Counted from the first letter of the stretch, positions 1 to 8,913 are shown. The stretch is DNA of 64,000 nt from RGIG5612 sp963589005 (GCA_963589005.1 CAVAJR010000004.1:1-64000), one strand, 5' to 3'. The notes: generated by a model from the letters alone, not told the origin. Made by a program: numbers and translations.

Positions 1-50
1 GATAATAATGTGGGTACCTCAGGGTACCCTGAAATATTAGAGTTTAAGGC

Positions 51-91
51 AAAAGAAAAGAGCCAGAAAACCGCGAATCTTCAAGCTCTTT
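51..91 (-). terminator. Probable intrinsic terminator after tRNA-Leu
   Basis: On the minus strand a 7-bp stem AAAGAGC/GCTCTTT (arms 85-91 and 57-63) is followed by a T-rich tract. It starts about 17 bases after the tRNA 3' end, where a tRNA terminator is expected. The loop is long (about 21 bases), so the call is moderate. Confidence 0.55.
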
Positions 92-107
92 CATAAAAAA
101 ACGTAAA

Positions 108-190
108 TGCGGAAGATGGGACTTGAACCCACACATTGTCACCAACGTCAGATTTTGAGTCTGATGCGTCTGCCATTCCGCCACTTCCGC
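108..190 (-). tRNA. tRNA-Leu, anticodon CAA
   Basis: The minus strand folds as a class II tRNA: acceptor GCGGAAG/CTTCCGC with discriminator A, an anticodon arm TCAGA-CTCAAAA-TCTGA placing CAA at positions 34-36, a long variable arm, and a T arm with GGTTCAAGTCC. CAA reads UUG leucine codons. The 3' CCA is not encoded. It stands alone, with no tRNA cluster around it. Confidence 0.96.
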
Positions 191-260
191 AAGCGCCTGC
201 TGATTATAGCAAATGCCTAAAACTAATTCAAGAGGATTATTTTAAGCCTATGCAATATAA

Positions 261-310
261 GACCGTCGCCAGTGATAAAATCATCTGAAGCGACGGCCTA
301 TTATTTTATT
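261..310. terminator. Hairpin downstream of the carboxylesterase gene
   Basis: Inverted arms CCGTCGC (263-269) and GCGACGG (290-296) form a compact GC-rich stem. The plus strand continues into a T-rich run, the minus strand into TCTTATATTG. On position it would end minus-strand transcripts from the esterase gene, although it lies about 200 bases past that stop codon. Confidence 0.45.
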
Positions 311-364
311 TTTGCACCGGCTTGCAGTAATATTGTCTGAAACTATGTATGTTTATCCTCATAT

Positions 365-484
365 TTATGCCGGTGCTGCAGCATCATTCTCTTCTGTTGT
401 TTCGAGCGGTGCTATAGACTTATCTCCATTTGCCAAATATATTACAGTCTAATTCTCTTCTATTGCTTCTAATGGATGCTGCAT
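365..484 (-). other. Tail-like non-coding remnant after the esterase stop
   Basis: Just past the esterase stop codon, one minus-strand frame reads MQHPLEAIEEN, a TAG stop, then 27 residues ending IAPLETTEENDAAAPA and TAA. The two segments PLEAIEEN and PLETTEEN look like a short duplication, and the composition resembles the Ala/Glu-rich C-terminal tail of the esterase. It may be a frameshifted extension of that tail that has decayed. No start signal was seen, so it is not called as a gene. Confidence 0.3.
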
Positions 485-491
485 TCTGATT

Positions 492-2216
492 TTATTCTGC
501 ATCTTCCGCTGGTTCTGCAGCCTCATTTGCTTCTGCCTCAGATGCTGCTGATGCTGCTGCCGTTCCCTTGTTCATCAGTTCCATCAATTCCTTATCGTGG
601 AAGTAACGAACCTCGCTATTTGCATCAAATATCATAACTGCGCCATTCTCTTCAGTAATAGGATCCCATGTAATTCCTTCCTGGCTCGGATCACCTGTCT
701 TAGCAAAGTTGGTCCATGCTGTACAAACAACATCCTGAAGTTCATATGCCACCGGTGAATCCTGTGTAAATGTCTTGAATCGGTCAATTGTATGGAAGCA
801 GAATGCAAGATCTGCTCCATGAGTAGCTGTTACACCGCCGAAGATCGGATATGTCCATGCAAATACATAACTGTATACCGGAGCCTCTGATACTTTAGAC
901 TTTTCAATAGCTGACCATCCCAGATCTTTGCCCAGTGCGAATCCTGTATAACTAGCACTCTCTTCAGCATTCCATGCTCGGAAATTGCAATATAACGCAT
1001 CCTTTACATCGTGATCCGGATAAGCTTTCTTAAAAGCTTCAAGGATATCAGCTGCATATTCTTCTGTATATTTGTCAGCAAGTTTTGCAAGTACTTCTTC
1101 CTCTGTCATTCCTTCAGTATTGCTTGAAATTCCGTCTTCACCAACGATAGGCACACCATTCGATGCAAACTCTCCGAAGGTTGTACCGATCATAGTCGGA
1201 ATGTCAGAAGACAGGTCTGAATATACTCCATCTGCAAATGTTGCAACCGGATAGAAGTCTCCGTCAACTGTCGGGCCAAATGAGCCGCCAACAGCTGCAT
1301 AAGCATCAACAAGATCCTGTGTTGAAACTGCCAGAAGTTCGTCTATTGTAGTCACACCGAGATATTCCATTATGGCAGCTGTATCTGCCTTGGCTGATTC
1401 CTGCGAACGATTGCTGGATCCTCCTGACTGAGCAATAGCCTTGTGGAAAAGACCCTTTGCAGATGGAACACCCAGAAGTGTTGTAACCTTGCCGCCGCCA
1501 CCTGACTGTCCGAATATAGTTACATTTTCAGGGTCACCGCCAAACTGTGCAATATTATCGCGAACCCACTCAAGAGCTGCAATCATATCACCAACACCGG
1601 CATTGCCTGAATATTTATATTCTTCACCGTAATCAGAGACATCCATAAATCCGAATACGTTTAATCTATGGTTAACTGATACTGTGACAACGTCACCATA
1701 TTTTGCCATATCCGAAAGATCCTGTGCTATGCACTCGGTAGCTGAACCTGCAGAATATCCGCCGCCATGGAAGAATACCATAACTGCCTTCGGAGTCTCA
1801 GGCTCCAAATCAGTTGACCATACGTTAAGGTACTGACAATTCTCATTCTGATATTCCATGCTAAGAGGTGCAACCGTCCAGAATTTCTCATTTCCAACTG
1901 TTGTTGGAAGAACCTGTGGCGATACTTCCTTGTAAACAAGACACGGCTTGATTCCCTCCCATGAATCCGGTTTCTCCGGCATCTGGAATCTCTCAGCCTT
2001 AGCATATGGAATTCCCAGATATGTATAAACATCATTATCTACACGGCCGAGAATCTGTCCACCTTCAACAGTTACGATATTCTCGCTGTATGACAGAGAA
2101 TATTTGCCTTCTGGTTCAGTTGCCTCGGCTGCTGATGCAAGACCAGCCATTGAACCAAGTGCCATACATGATGCTATTGCAGCAACAGTGATTTTCTTGA
2201 ATAAAATACCTTTCAT
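492..2216 (-). CDS. Secreted type-B carboxylesterase
   Basis: This 574-residue protein is a carboxylesterase/lipase of the alpha/beta-hydrolase type-B family, which cleaves carboxylic esters. Residues 1-29 form a signal peptide ending LASAA, so it should act outside the membrane. The oxyanion motif HGGG is at 150-153, the nucleophile elbow GQSGG places Ser238, the acid is probably Glu349 in TTFGEF and the base His466 in ATHGADL; all triad positions fit the family. The last 25 residues are an Ala/Glu-rich tail with no LPXTG motif, so the protein is probably released or loosely held by the wall. The ATG has AGGAGG seven bases upstream. It stands alone, preceded by two strong hairpins. The natural substrate cannot be told from sequence; para-nitrobenzyl esterase-like naming would be too specific. 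Confidence 0.9.
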   Translation of the reverse strand: MKGILFKKITVAAIASCMALGSMAGLASAAEATEPEGKYSLSYSENIVTVEGGQILGRVDNDVYTYLGIPYAKAERFQMPEKPDSWEGIKPCLVYKEVSPQVLPTTVGNEKFWTVAPLSMEYQNENCQYLNVWSTDLEPETPKAVMVFFHGGGYSAGSATECIAQDLSDMAKYGDVVTVSVNHRLNVFGFMDVSDYGEEYKYSGNAGVGDMIAALEWVRDNIAQFGGDPENVTIFGQSGGGGKVTTLLGVPSAKGLFHKAIAQSGGSSNRSQESAKADTAAIMEYLGVTTIDELLAVSTQDLVDAYAAVGGSFGPTVDGDFYPVATFADGVYSDLSSDIPTMIGTTFGEFASNGVPIVGEDGISSNTEGMTEEEVLAKLADKYTEEYAADILEAFKKAYPDHDVKDALYCNFRAWNAEESASYTGFALGKDLGWSAIEKSKVSEAPVYSYVFAWTYPIFGGVTATHGADLAFCFHTIDRFKTFTQDSPVAYELQDVVCTAWTNFAKTGDPSQEGITWDPITEENGAVMIFDANSEVRYFHDKELMELMNKGTAAASAASEAEANEAAEPAEDAE

Positions 2217-2360
2217 TTTCTCCTCCTATACCGGCAGCTCTCCGGCTGCACATATTTTAGTAGTGCTTTCATAATAGGGTAATTAGGTTCAATCAGAAAG
2301 GTTTCATTCTTACAATAAGGTGTCTATACTTCAAGACTTGTAATTTCTATTATCAGCAAA

Positions 2361-2405
2361 TAATGAGGCAATCAGCCATGCTGTACATGGTCATTTGCCT
2401 CATTA
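2361..2405. repeat. Long perfect-arm hairpin between two secreted-protein genes
   Basis: TAATGAGGCAA (2361-2371) pairs with TTGCCTCATTA (2395-2405), and inside it CCATG pairs with CATGG around a short loop. It lies just after the terminator of the beta-helix gene and ahead of the esterase gene on the minus strand. It has no T tract on either side, so it may be a second transcript barrier, an RNA-stabilising stem or a protein-binding palindrome. Confidence 0.5.
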
Positions 2406-2411
2406 TCCAGC

Positions 2412-2446
2412 AAAAAGCGAGAGGCACCTCACAATGAAGTGCCTCC
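2412..2446 (-). terminator. Intrinsic terminator of the beta-helix protein gene
   Basis: On the minus strand GAGGCAC (2439-2445) pairs with GTGCCTC (2421-2427) and is followed by TCGCTTTTTGC. It begins about 70 bases past the stop codon of the gene ending at 2517. Confidence 0.75.
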
Positions 2447-2516
2447 TTAAAATCATGTTGTTATTCAATAAATCATTAGAACTGTATCAATTTAATCTTA
2501 ATCCCATCAAATAATA

Positions 2517-4691
2517 TTAAGCATTAGGTTCAACCATGAACAATCCATTGTCAAGCTCTGTAACTGTACCATTTACTGTAGATGTTTCGTCAACATTAAG
2601 AACTGATACATAGCTTGTCTCTGTTACATTCCATACAGAACCATTGGTAAGTGTTACAATAACACCGTTGTTAACTGTCTCTGATGGTGTACATGCTACA
2701 TCACCAAGGTATTCACGATATCCATATGTGATACCATTCTCACCAACGATATTTTCATCGCCAAATGGGATACTTCTGTCAACGCCGCCTACCTTATGCT
2801 CTGCATATCCTGATGAAATAATACCTGTAATTTCTGTATTATCCAGTGTAAGAACCAAGTTCTTGGATGTGAACTGATGGCAATTGAAGATATCTGATTC
2901 GATAGCTGTCTCGCCGTTGCAATCCTGAACATAAACTTCTACAGCCTCGTTGTAATTGTATGATCCGGCACCTTCGCCCCACATAACAGATGCAGGTCCC
3001 CAATTATCAGCGCTTGTTACATCAAATGCCTCATCCTTAGGTGCAATGCTGTCATCAAATTCGATGGTTGTTCCGCCCAGTGAACCAGGATCATCTGAGT
3101 CAAAAGCAAGTACAAATACAGGAGCATCGATCTTGCAGTTCTTTACATACAGACCTGCACCTGTAGCGCCCATTGTCATACCGCCTGCTGATTCGCCTTC
3201 TGCAGTAAGCTCATCCTGTGTATATCCGTCGCCTGTTCCCTTGTAAACAAATGCTATCTCGCCTGCATTAAGTTCTGAATCTTCACATACTGTAACACCG
3301 CCGGCTGTTGAATGGCTCATTACGATACTCTTAGTTGCATTAACAACTGTGCCGTTAACGTATGCAGATGATGCATATTCATTTGCTTCAACATTACCAT
3401 AATCAGCATTAACTAAGCAGTTAGAATATACATTGATATTAGCGCCGATTGAGTATGATGAATATCCTGTACGTCCTTCAAAAATAGAAAGTTCGCAGTT
3501 TGTAAGAGTATTCTTGCCTGCGAAGTAATACAGTGAATAATCATTTGTCTGCGGAAGAGCCTCAAGATCTTCTTCTGTCTCAACTGCTGCCAGCTGCTGC
3601 AGATATTCATCTGTAAGACCTGTTGCTGCTACAGCCCACTCTGCATATGTCATCTCTGTTCCGTCTTCCTTGAAATATCCTTCGCCTTCAACATATGCTG
3701 CATTAAGTTCTTCCAGATCCTCTGCATACGGATATTCTGTTCCGTCTACAGACAGACAAGCCCAACCAAATGACTTAATAACTGTATTGTTGTAATAGAT
3801 GTCATAATAATCATCAAACTGGCATGTACGAACTACGCCATGAAGTCCGAGTACCCATACTGCACAGTCTTCACCCTCTTCATCACCTGTAGCAGTAAAG
3901 TTACAGTCTGATACATAGATCGTAGGATATGCATCATGAACTGACAGACCGCCGAACAGTGATGTACGTGTAACGCCATCGCCTACTACATCAACGTCAG
4001 TTACTCTGACTACTGATGCGCCTGAAACTGCGATAGCACATCCATCACCTGTGAAGTCATTGCCGCCTGATTCATGATTGCCTGTCTGAAGAATGTGGAA
4101 ATTAGAATCAGAAATATTATATTCGCCATTAACAACTGTAACTATAGACAGATTAGCTCTGTCTGCGGTAATCTCCGCACCGGATATACCATTTTCATCA
4201 ATGGTTCCGTTTACAGCGTCATCAACTACAGACAACACTCCATCCTGCTTGAGAATCAATGATTCTGTACGATATTGAGATGCTCCGTCATCCCCCAATG
4301 ACAGAGGCTGTACAGTAAATACTACCTTGCCTTCATATGTGCCCGGAGCCTGTGTTACAACTTCCCCATTAACAGTCATAATTACACAGTATCCGTCCTC
4401 TGCTATATACAGGTTGCCTTCCTCAAGAGTAACACCATCGTCAAATTCCAGAGTTTCAGTTATAACCTGTCCGGTTACAGGAGCCTTCTCCTCTTCAGCC
4501 GAACCACCTTCAGATGAGCCGCCTTCAGCCGAATCGCCTGCTGACTCTCCTTCTGCCTGCTCGCCTGCTGATTCCTCAGCTGCCGGGGCTCCGCCTTCAG
4601 GTGCAGGCGCAGCTGCGAATGCGCTGAAGCTCATTGATGCAACCATTGCAGATGCAAGAACTGCACATAAAATCTTCTTTGTTGCCTTCAT
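2517..4691 (-). CDS. Secreted right-handed beta-helix-like protein
   Basis: The 724-residue product begins MKATKKILCAVLASAM, a clear signal peptide ending AFA. The start is the ATG with AGGAGG nine bases upstream; a longer frame without a ribosome site was rejected. Residues about 28-68 are a low-complexity Gly/Glu/Ser/Ala linker. The rest has short repeating beta-strand segments with regularly spaced Gly, Asn, Val and Thr, for example phrases of the type 'VRVTDVDVVGDG' and 'IYVSDCNFTATG', as in parallel beta-helix proteins such as pectate-lyase-fold enzymes and adhesins. No catalytic residues were recognised and there is no sortase motif or C-terminal membrane anchor. A role in binding or processing surface glycans is only a guess. 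It has its own terminator and is probably monocistronic. Confidence 0.65.
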   Translation of the reverse strand: MKATKKILCAVLASAMVASMSFSAFAAAPAPEGGAPAAEESAGEQAEGESAGDSAEGGSSEGGSAEEEKAPVTGQVITETLEFDDGVTLEEGNLYIAEDGYCVIMTVNGEVVTQAPGTYEGKVVFTVQPLSLGDDGASQYRTESLILKQDGVLSVVDDAVNGTIDENGISGAEITADRANLSIVTVVNGEYNISDSNFHILQTGNHESGGNDFTGDGCAIAVSGASVVRVTDVDVVGDGVTRTSLFGGLSVHDAYPTIYVSDCNFTATGDEEGEDCAVWVLGLHGVVRTCQFDDYYDIYYNNTVIKSFGWACLSVDGTEYPYAEDLEELNAAYVEGEGYFKEDGTEMTYAEWAVAATGLTDEYLQQLAAVETEEDLEALPQTNDYSLYYFAGKNTLTNCELSIFEGRTGYSSYSIGANINVYSNCLVNADYGNVEANEYASSAYVNGTVVNATKSIVMSHSTAGGVTVCEDSELNAGEIAFVYKGTGDGYTQDELTAEGESAGGMTMGATGAGLYVKNCKIDAPVFVLAFDSDDPGSLGGTTIEFDDSIAPKDEAFDVTSADNWGPASVMWGEGAGSYNYNEAVEVYVQDCNGETAIESDIFNCHQFTSKNLVLTLDNTEITGIISSGYAEHKVGGVDRSIPFGDENIVGENGITYGYREYLGDVACTPSETVNNGVIVTLTNGSVWNVTETSYVSVLNVDETSTVNGTVTELDNGLFMVEPNA

Positions 4692-4845
4692 ATCCTTCCT
4701 CCTATAATTGTTTATCGATAACAACACAATCCCATTATATTATCAGAGGAAAACAAGTCAACAAAGTAAATTGTGCAAATAATAAATTCGTCACTATGTC
4801 TTATCGCAGAGTTTATTTGTTGTGAAAAATTATACATCATAAAGC

Positions 4846-4890
4846 GAAAGCCAATGAACTATAATTTAATTTTATAGTTCATTGGCTTTC
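4846..4890. terminator. Perfect 19-bp stem between convergent-length genes
   Basis: Positions 4846-4864 pair perfectly with 4872-4890 around a 7-base AT loop; the stem sequence is GAAAGCCAATGAACTATAA. It follows the stop codon of the gene ending at 5014 on the minus strand, and the minus strand continues with CGCTTTATG. It is probably a terminator, although its length and perfection exceed what termination needs. Confidence 0.55.
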
Positions 4891-5013
4891 TACTACTTTA
4901 TGCTGCCATATATCGTTGCTTTAGGCTAAATATTTTTTTCGGCGCAAGCCGTCAGAAATCATTCAAGTCTGCATATTATATAATATGCGTTATGCATTCT
5001 CAGTTAATTTTCT

Positions 5014-6981
5014 CTACTCCGACTGCACCAGCTGCCCGTTATAGTAGAGATTGCCATTTTCATCCTTCGTGTATGCTGACAAGAATTCGTAATACATAGG
5101 CACTTCTTCTCTAGGGTATTCATGCTTCTTGCCTTCTACTACGATCCATTCGCATACTGGAATATCGTACTTATTGCAAAATGTATATGTCGTATATTTT
5201 CCTTCAGTCTCACATGTATAATCATCCTGCGAGAAGCCATATTTATTACGCCAATATTTCAAATGTGAAACAGCTGCATTATCATCAATACCTGCGGTTA
5301 TATTGAATTCCTTCAGATACTTATCCTCCGTACCGTAAGAAAACAGCACTGCTATATTATGTGAATCTGTCGGAAGGTCCGCATATTCTTCATCAAAATA
5401 TGCAGGTGCCCCCAGGGCTGCTGCCGCAAATATATCAGAATACTTAACTGCCATATTCTGAGCCATTCCGGAGCCATTGGAAAATCCTGTTACATAGATT
5501 CTCGAACGGTCGACATTATATCTCTCGCATACTTCTTCTACCAAATATGCCAGATAATCCGTCTCCTTGTCTATATTTAACCAATAATGCTGCTTGCCGG
5601 CAACATACAATGAGGACGGATATATAACTATGCAATTATTCTCGGCAGCTACTGATTGCCAATTGGCTCTGAATATCATATCCTCGCCATTGCCGCCGCT
5701 TCCGTGCAGGCACAATATTACTGAGCTGGCATCGCTGCTTAACACCTGACCGTCAGTAATATATAACCAATAATCCCTCTGCAGGCCTTCGTACTGTGTT
5801 CTGTAATATGTAAAATGCCAGTCATTGAAACTGAATATCTCGCCGCCTGCTATATTGCCTCTGAAGGATATCTCATTGCTCTTAATCTGTCCTATAAAAT
5901 TCCTGCAAATGCTTCCGGCTACAGAGGATTCCCGATAATTACTGTCATAATTTATATAAATAGCCCCCATGGAATCACTTCCGGCTGCACTATCCGCTGA
6001 TGAACATGCTGGCAGATATAATCCATCTGCATAGCTGATAAAATAGGACGTATAATCTGCATCTGCAATGGAATTCACCTTCTTCCAGAACGATATGCTG
6101 TCTGTAAGCTTGGCAGATCTGCTTTCAGCAACCAGCCACAGGCTTAATGGTTCAACATCATTTGCATTATATTGTGACAGCGCATCCGAACTAAGACCGT
6201 CTGTGCCTACCAGCACAGCTCCCACGTACCTATCCGAATGCTTTATAGCTTCCTCCTCGGCAAAATCCGATGCATTTTCATATCCGATAAGAAATACTTC
6301 ACTGTCACTGTCAAGCCAGGATTGCGATATGTCATTATATACAGAATCAGCATATGACTGAGCTTCATCTGAATTGCCAGCCCAATCGAATGACAGGCAG
6401 ACTACATTGAATTTGTCTAATGCCGAGAAGAAGGACCATTCTGTTTCCTCCATAAATTCTTCAATCTTCTCCCCGTATGGAACAAACAATAAACAGGTTA
6501 TCTTCCGTTCATTATTCTGATCATTAATGTAAGCTGTATACTCATATCCTTCATCTGTACTATAGCTTACAACTGTTTGTTCAAGCGTCTGGTTAAGAGC
6601 CTGCGCCTCTTCAGGCGATGGCTCGCCCTCTGTTACAGCCCCGCCGGCTGACTCTCCGGGTGATTCTCCCTCCATATCATGAGTTTCATTATCAGACTCA
6701 TTTGACCTAACAGTATCCGCCTCAATCTCAGTTTCATCATCACTCATATCGGCAGAGCCTGCACCCGGCGCTTCATGTTTTTCATTTTTTCCTGTAAAAC
6801 TATCTGAAGACAGACTCTCTTCAGTCGAAGATTGCGTACTTGATACAATACCACAGGCTTCTAATGAGACTTGCACGATCTTACTGTTCGTAACAACTCC
6901 TGCCATGCAGTCGGCAGATAATGACATTATCAATATAACAGAAATGACTATGCTTCTTATCAATAATTTTCTTCGAATCAT
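5014..6981 (-). CDS. Secreted two-domain PHB-depolymerase-like hydrolase with one degenerate domain
   Basis: The 655-residue product starts at the ATG preceded by GGGGTG; an upstream GTG lacks a ribosome site. A signal peptide or anchor (about 1-28) is followed by an acidic Ser/Glu/Gly linker to about 135. The C-terminal domain (about 395-640) has the family features of LpqC/PHB-depolymerase esterases: oxyanion loop LHGSGG, nucleophile motif GFSNGS (Ser501), Asp553 in GTEDKYL and His620 in KKHEYP. The middle domain (about 140-325) has the same order of strands and the matching segment GYENAS, where the nucleophile Ser is Glu235 and no HGSGG loop is left. It therefore looks like a duplicated domain that lost catalysis. 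The active half probably cleaves extracellular esters such as acetyl, feruloyl or polyester bonds. It is monocistronic, with a divergent operon upstream. Confidence 0.75.
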   Translation of the reverse strand: MIRRKLLIRSIVISVILIMSLSADCMAGVVTNSKIVQVSLEACGIVSSTQSSTEESLSSDSFTGKNEKHEAPGAGSADMSDDETEIEADTVRSNESDNETHDMEGESPGESAGGAVTEGEPSPEEAQALNQTLEQTVVSYSTDEGYEYTAYINDQNNERKITCLLFVPYGEKIEEFMEETEWSFFSALDKFNVVCLSFDWAGNSDEAQSYADSVYNDISQSWLDSDSEVFLIGYENASDFAEEEAIKHSDRYVGAVLVGTDGLSSDALSQYNANDVEPLSLWLVAESRSAKLTDSISFWKKVNSIADADYTSYFISYADGLYLPACSSADSAAGSDSMGAIYINYDSNYRESSVAGSICRNFIGQIKSNEISFRGNIAGGEIFSFNDWHFTYYRTQYEGLQRDYWLYITDGQVLSSDASSVILCLHGSGGNGEDMIFRANWQSVAAENNCIVIYPSSLYVAGKQHYWLNIDKETDYLAYLVEEVCERYNVDRSRIYVTGFSNGSGMAQNMAVKYSDIFAAAALGAPAYFDEEYADLPTDSHNIAVLFSYGTEDKYLKEFNITAGIDDNAAVSHLKYWRNKYGFSQDDYTCETEGKYTTYTFCNKYDIPVCEWIVVEGKKHEYPREEVPMYYEFLSAYTKDENGNLYYNGQLVQSE

Positions 6982-7189
6982 CAAAAGCACCCCGCATCAG
7001 CAATATCATATTATCAGGTACGCTTTGATTATAAGGGGCGTAAATTAGTTTAAGCTTAAATTTCCAACAACCCTTGTTAAATATTTATGCTAACTGTATA
7101 ATCTGCTTTGGAAGTTTGTCTGCTGGCTGCATCAGACTTTTTCTTGTGTTATCAAAATGTTCAAGTGCTATGGTGCAGTTAGTTTGAAA

Positions 7190-7211
7190 TTGCTGTACTT
7201 GCATACAGCAA
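7190..7211. promoter_or_regulatory. Operator-like dyad upstream of the nitroreductase operon
   Basis: TTGCTGTA (7190-7197) and TACAGCAA (7204-7211) form a perfect inverted repeat with a 6-base spacer. A -10-like TATAAA at 7242-7247 follows. The dyad lies in the 306-base gap between divergent transcription units, so it could serve a regulator of either gene. Confidence 0.45.
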
Positions 7212-7287
7212 CCTGCTTCCATATATATTTATGTTACTGTATATAAAATATTTATTTTATGATCATCAAAGAAAGAGGTGAATCTAC

Positions 7288-7839
7288 ATGAATGACGTTA
7301 TAAAAACAATTATGGAAAGAAAGAGTGTAAGAAATTATACATCTGATCCTGTTAAACATGAGGATCTCAAGGCTATCGCTGAGGCTGCCATCTGGGCACC
7401 TAATGCTATGAACAAACAAGGATGGCATTTTACAGTTGTAAGTGATCCTGCCATGATCCAGAAAATGAGTGATGCATGCCGCGTTGGTTTTACTAACTGC
7501 CCGGCTCCCATGCTTCAGGAGAGAGCTAAGGATCCTAACTTCCATGCATTTTTCAAGGCTCCTGCCGTTATCGTAGTTACAATTGCTGATGACAAATTTA
7601 CAGCATTTGATGCAGGTGCAGCAGCTGAGAATATCTGCCTTGCAGCTAAGGCTCTCGGATATGGCACATGCATAACAGCATGCACAGAATTTATGTTCAT
7701 GGGTGATCCTGACCTTAAGGCAGCTCTTGATATTCCTGCTGATTACAAATTTATGTGTGCGATCACATTGGGTGTTGAGGCAGCCGGCCCGGACGATCAT
7801 GTTCGTGACAGAAATGAAGGCGTGATCAACTACAAATAA
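7288..7839 (+). CDS. Nitroreductase-family flavoprotein
   Basis: The 183-residue protein has the usual short nitroreductase layout: N-terminal MERKSVRNYTSDPV (the RxSxR FMN-phosphate motif), the WAPNAMNKQGWHF segment after the first helices, an Ala-rich dimer helix with AGAAAENICLAAKALGYGTC, and the C-terminal LGVEA strand. Members are FMN-dependent NAD(P)H oxidoreductases acting on nitroaromatics, quinones or enones. GAGGTG precedes the ATG. The next gene starts 16 bases after the stop, so the two form an operon. The real substrate is unknown; in this setting reduction of aromatic or enone compounds is plausible. Confidence 0.88.
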   Translation: MNDVIKTIMERKSVRNYTSDPVKHEDLKAIAEAAIWAPNAMNKQGWHFTVVSDPAMIQKMSDACRVGFTNCPAPMLQERAKDPNFHAFFKAPAVIVVTIADDKFTAFDAGAAAENICLAAKALGYGTCITACTEFMFMGDPDLKAALDIPADYKFMCAITLGVEAAGPDDHVRDRNEGVINYK

Positions 7840-7855
7840 TTACGGAGAAAAATTA

Positions 7856-8782
7856 ATGACACCAGAATTACGCAGAGAAATTGACAAGCTCAAACCGCAG
7901 GTAATTGAAAATGCCCGCAAGATCTGGGAGATAAACGAGACCTGGCCTATTACAGGTACGAGACATACCCTTCATTTAGACGGGCGAGACATAGGAATGG
8001 TTTATTACAAGGCGCCGTCTGACCATGCTCCTTTATTCACAGCATATCACGGCGGCGGCTTCTTATTCGGCGGCAGTGCATTTGATGATGAATTATTCTC
8101 ATATATGTCACATGCCCTTAATGTAAATATTGCGACCATCAATTATCGACAGGGTCCTGATCACATGGATTATACAAGTCTTAACGACTGCTATGACAGT
8201 ATACTTTACTTAATCGAGCATGCTGCCGAATATGGTTTCGATCCGGAGCATGTTTCCGCAATAGGAGCATCTGCAGGCGGTAATCTGGCAGCTGCAGTTG
8301 CGTTAAAAGCTAATAAGACCAAGGAATTTGTACTTGATAATCAGATTTTGTTTTATCCGTTTTTAGATGGGGACACTGCTCCTGACAGCAAGGGCACCGG
8401 CAGCTTCTCTATTGCCATGTCATATATTATGAATGAGACTCACTTCTCGTCTGGCAAGACCAGGGATCCGTACCTGTCTCCGATATTTGCAACCAGGGAT
8501 ATGCTGGAAGGTCTTCCGAATGCGATCATTGCATATTCTGACAACGATAATCTGAAGTACGAGGCAATCAAATATGCAGAAATGCTGCAGGAGGCAAATG
8601 TTCCTACATCAGTATTTCTCGCTGAGAAGATGCCCCACGGATATATCGAATCCGGTTTCAAATCAGAATTGACTCCGGTAGATCGTGATTTTCTGGGACC
8701 TGACGCAGCATTATTTGACTCTGGCAAAATGCACGAAAGCTCCGTTGCAACAATTAACTTTATAAAAGAACATATGTTATAA
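7856..8782 (+). CDS. HSL-family alpha/beta hydrolase
   Basis: This 308-residue cytoplasmic esterase belongs to the hormone-sensitive-lipase group (alpha/beta hydrolase fold 3). It shows YHGGGFLFGG with the HGGG oxyanion motif at 65-68, GASAGGN with nucleophile Ser139, an acid near Asp229-Asp231 in AYSDNDN, and His261 in MPHGYIE. No signal peptide is present. A GGAG site precedes the ATG. It follows the nitroreductase closely, so the pair may reduce and de-esterify the same type of compound, which is inference. A strong bidirectional hairpin follows. Confidence 0.88.
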   Translation: MTPELRREIDKLKPQVIENARKIWEINETWPITGTRHTLHLDGRDIGMVYYKAPSDHAPLFTAYHGGGFLFGGSAFDDELFSYMSHALNVNIATINYRQGPDHMDYTSLNDCYDSILYLIEHAAEYGFDPEHVSAIGASAGGNLAAAVALKANKTKEFVLDNQILFYPFLDGDTAPDSKGTGSFSIAMSYIMNETHFSSGKTRDPYLSPIFATRDMLEGLPNAIIAYSDNDNLKYEAIKYAEMLQEANVPTSVFLAEKMPHGYIESGFKSELTPVDRDFLGPDAALFDSGKMHESSVATINFIKEHML

Positions 8783-8839
8783 GAGTCAGCCGTATCGTCT
8801 GCATGACCATATTGTATTCTTATAACATGAACTTAAACT

Positions 8840-8895
8840 GCAGCCCCTGTTCGAAATTGTCTTCACTGACAGATTTCTCACAGGGGCTGTGTCAT
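8840..8895. terminator. Bidirectional terminator between convergent genes
   Basis: CAGCCCCTGT (8841-8850) and ACAGGGGCTG (8880-8889) form a 10-bp stem between the hydrolase stop at 8782 and the MATE gene ending at 8914. The plus strand runs into TGTCATTTTGG. Confidence 0.7.
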
Positions 8896-8913
8896 TTTGG
8901 TATATAAATCAGA

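Noticed and set aside
7252..7800. A 182-codon frame on the minus strand opposite the nitroreductase gene
   Set aside because: Cys/Ser/His-rich translation with no family features, fully overlapped by a clear nitroreductase.
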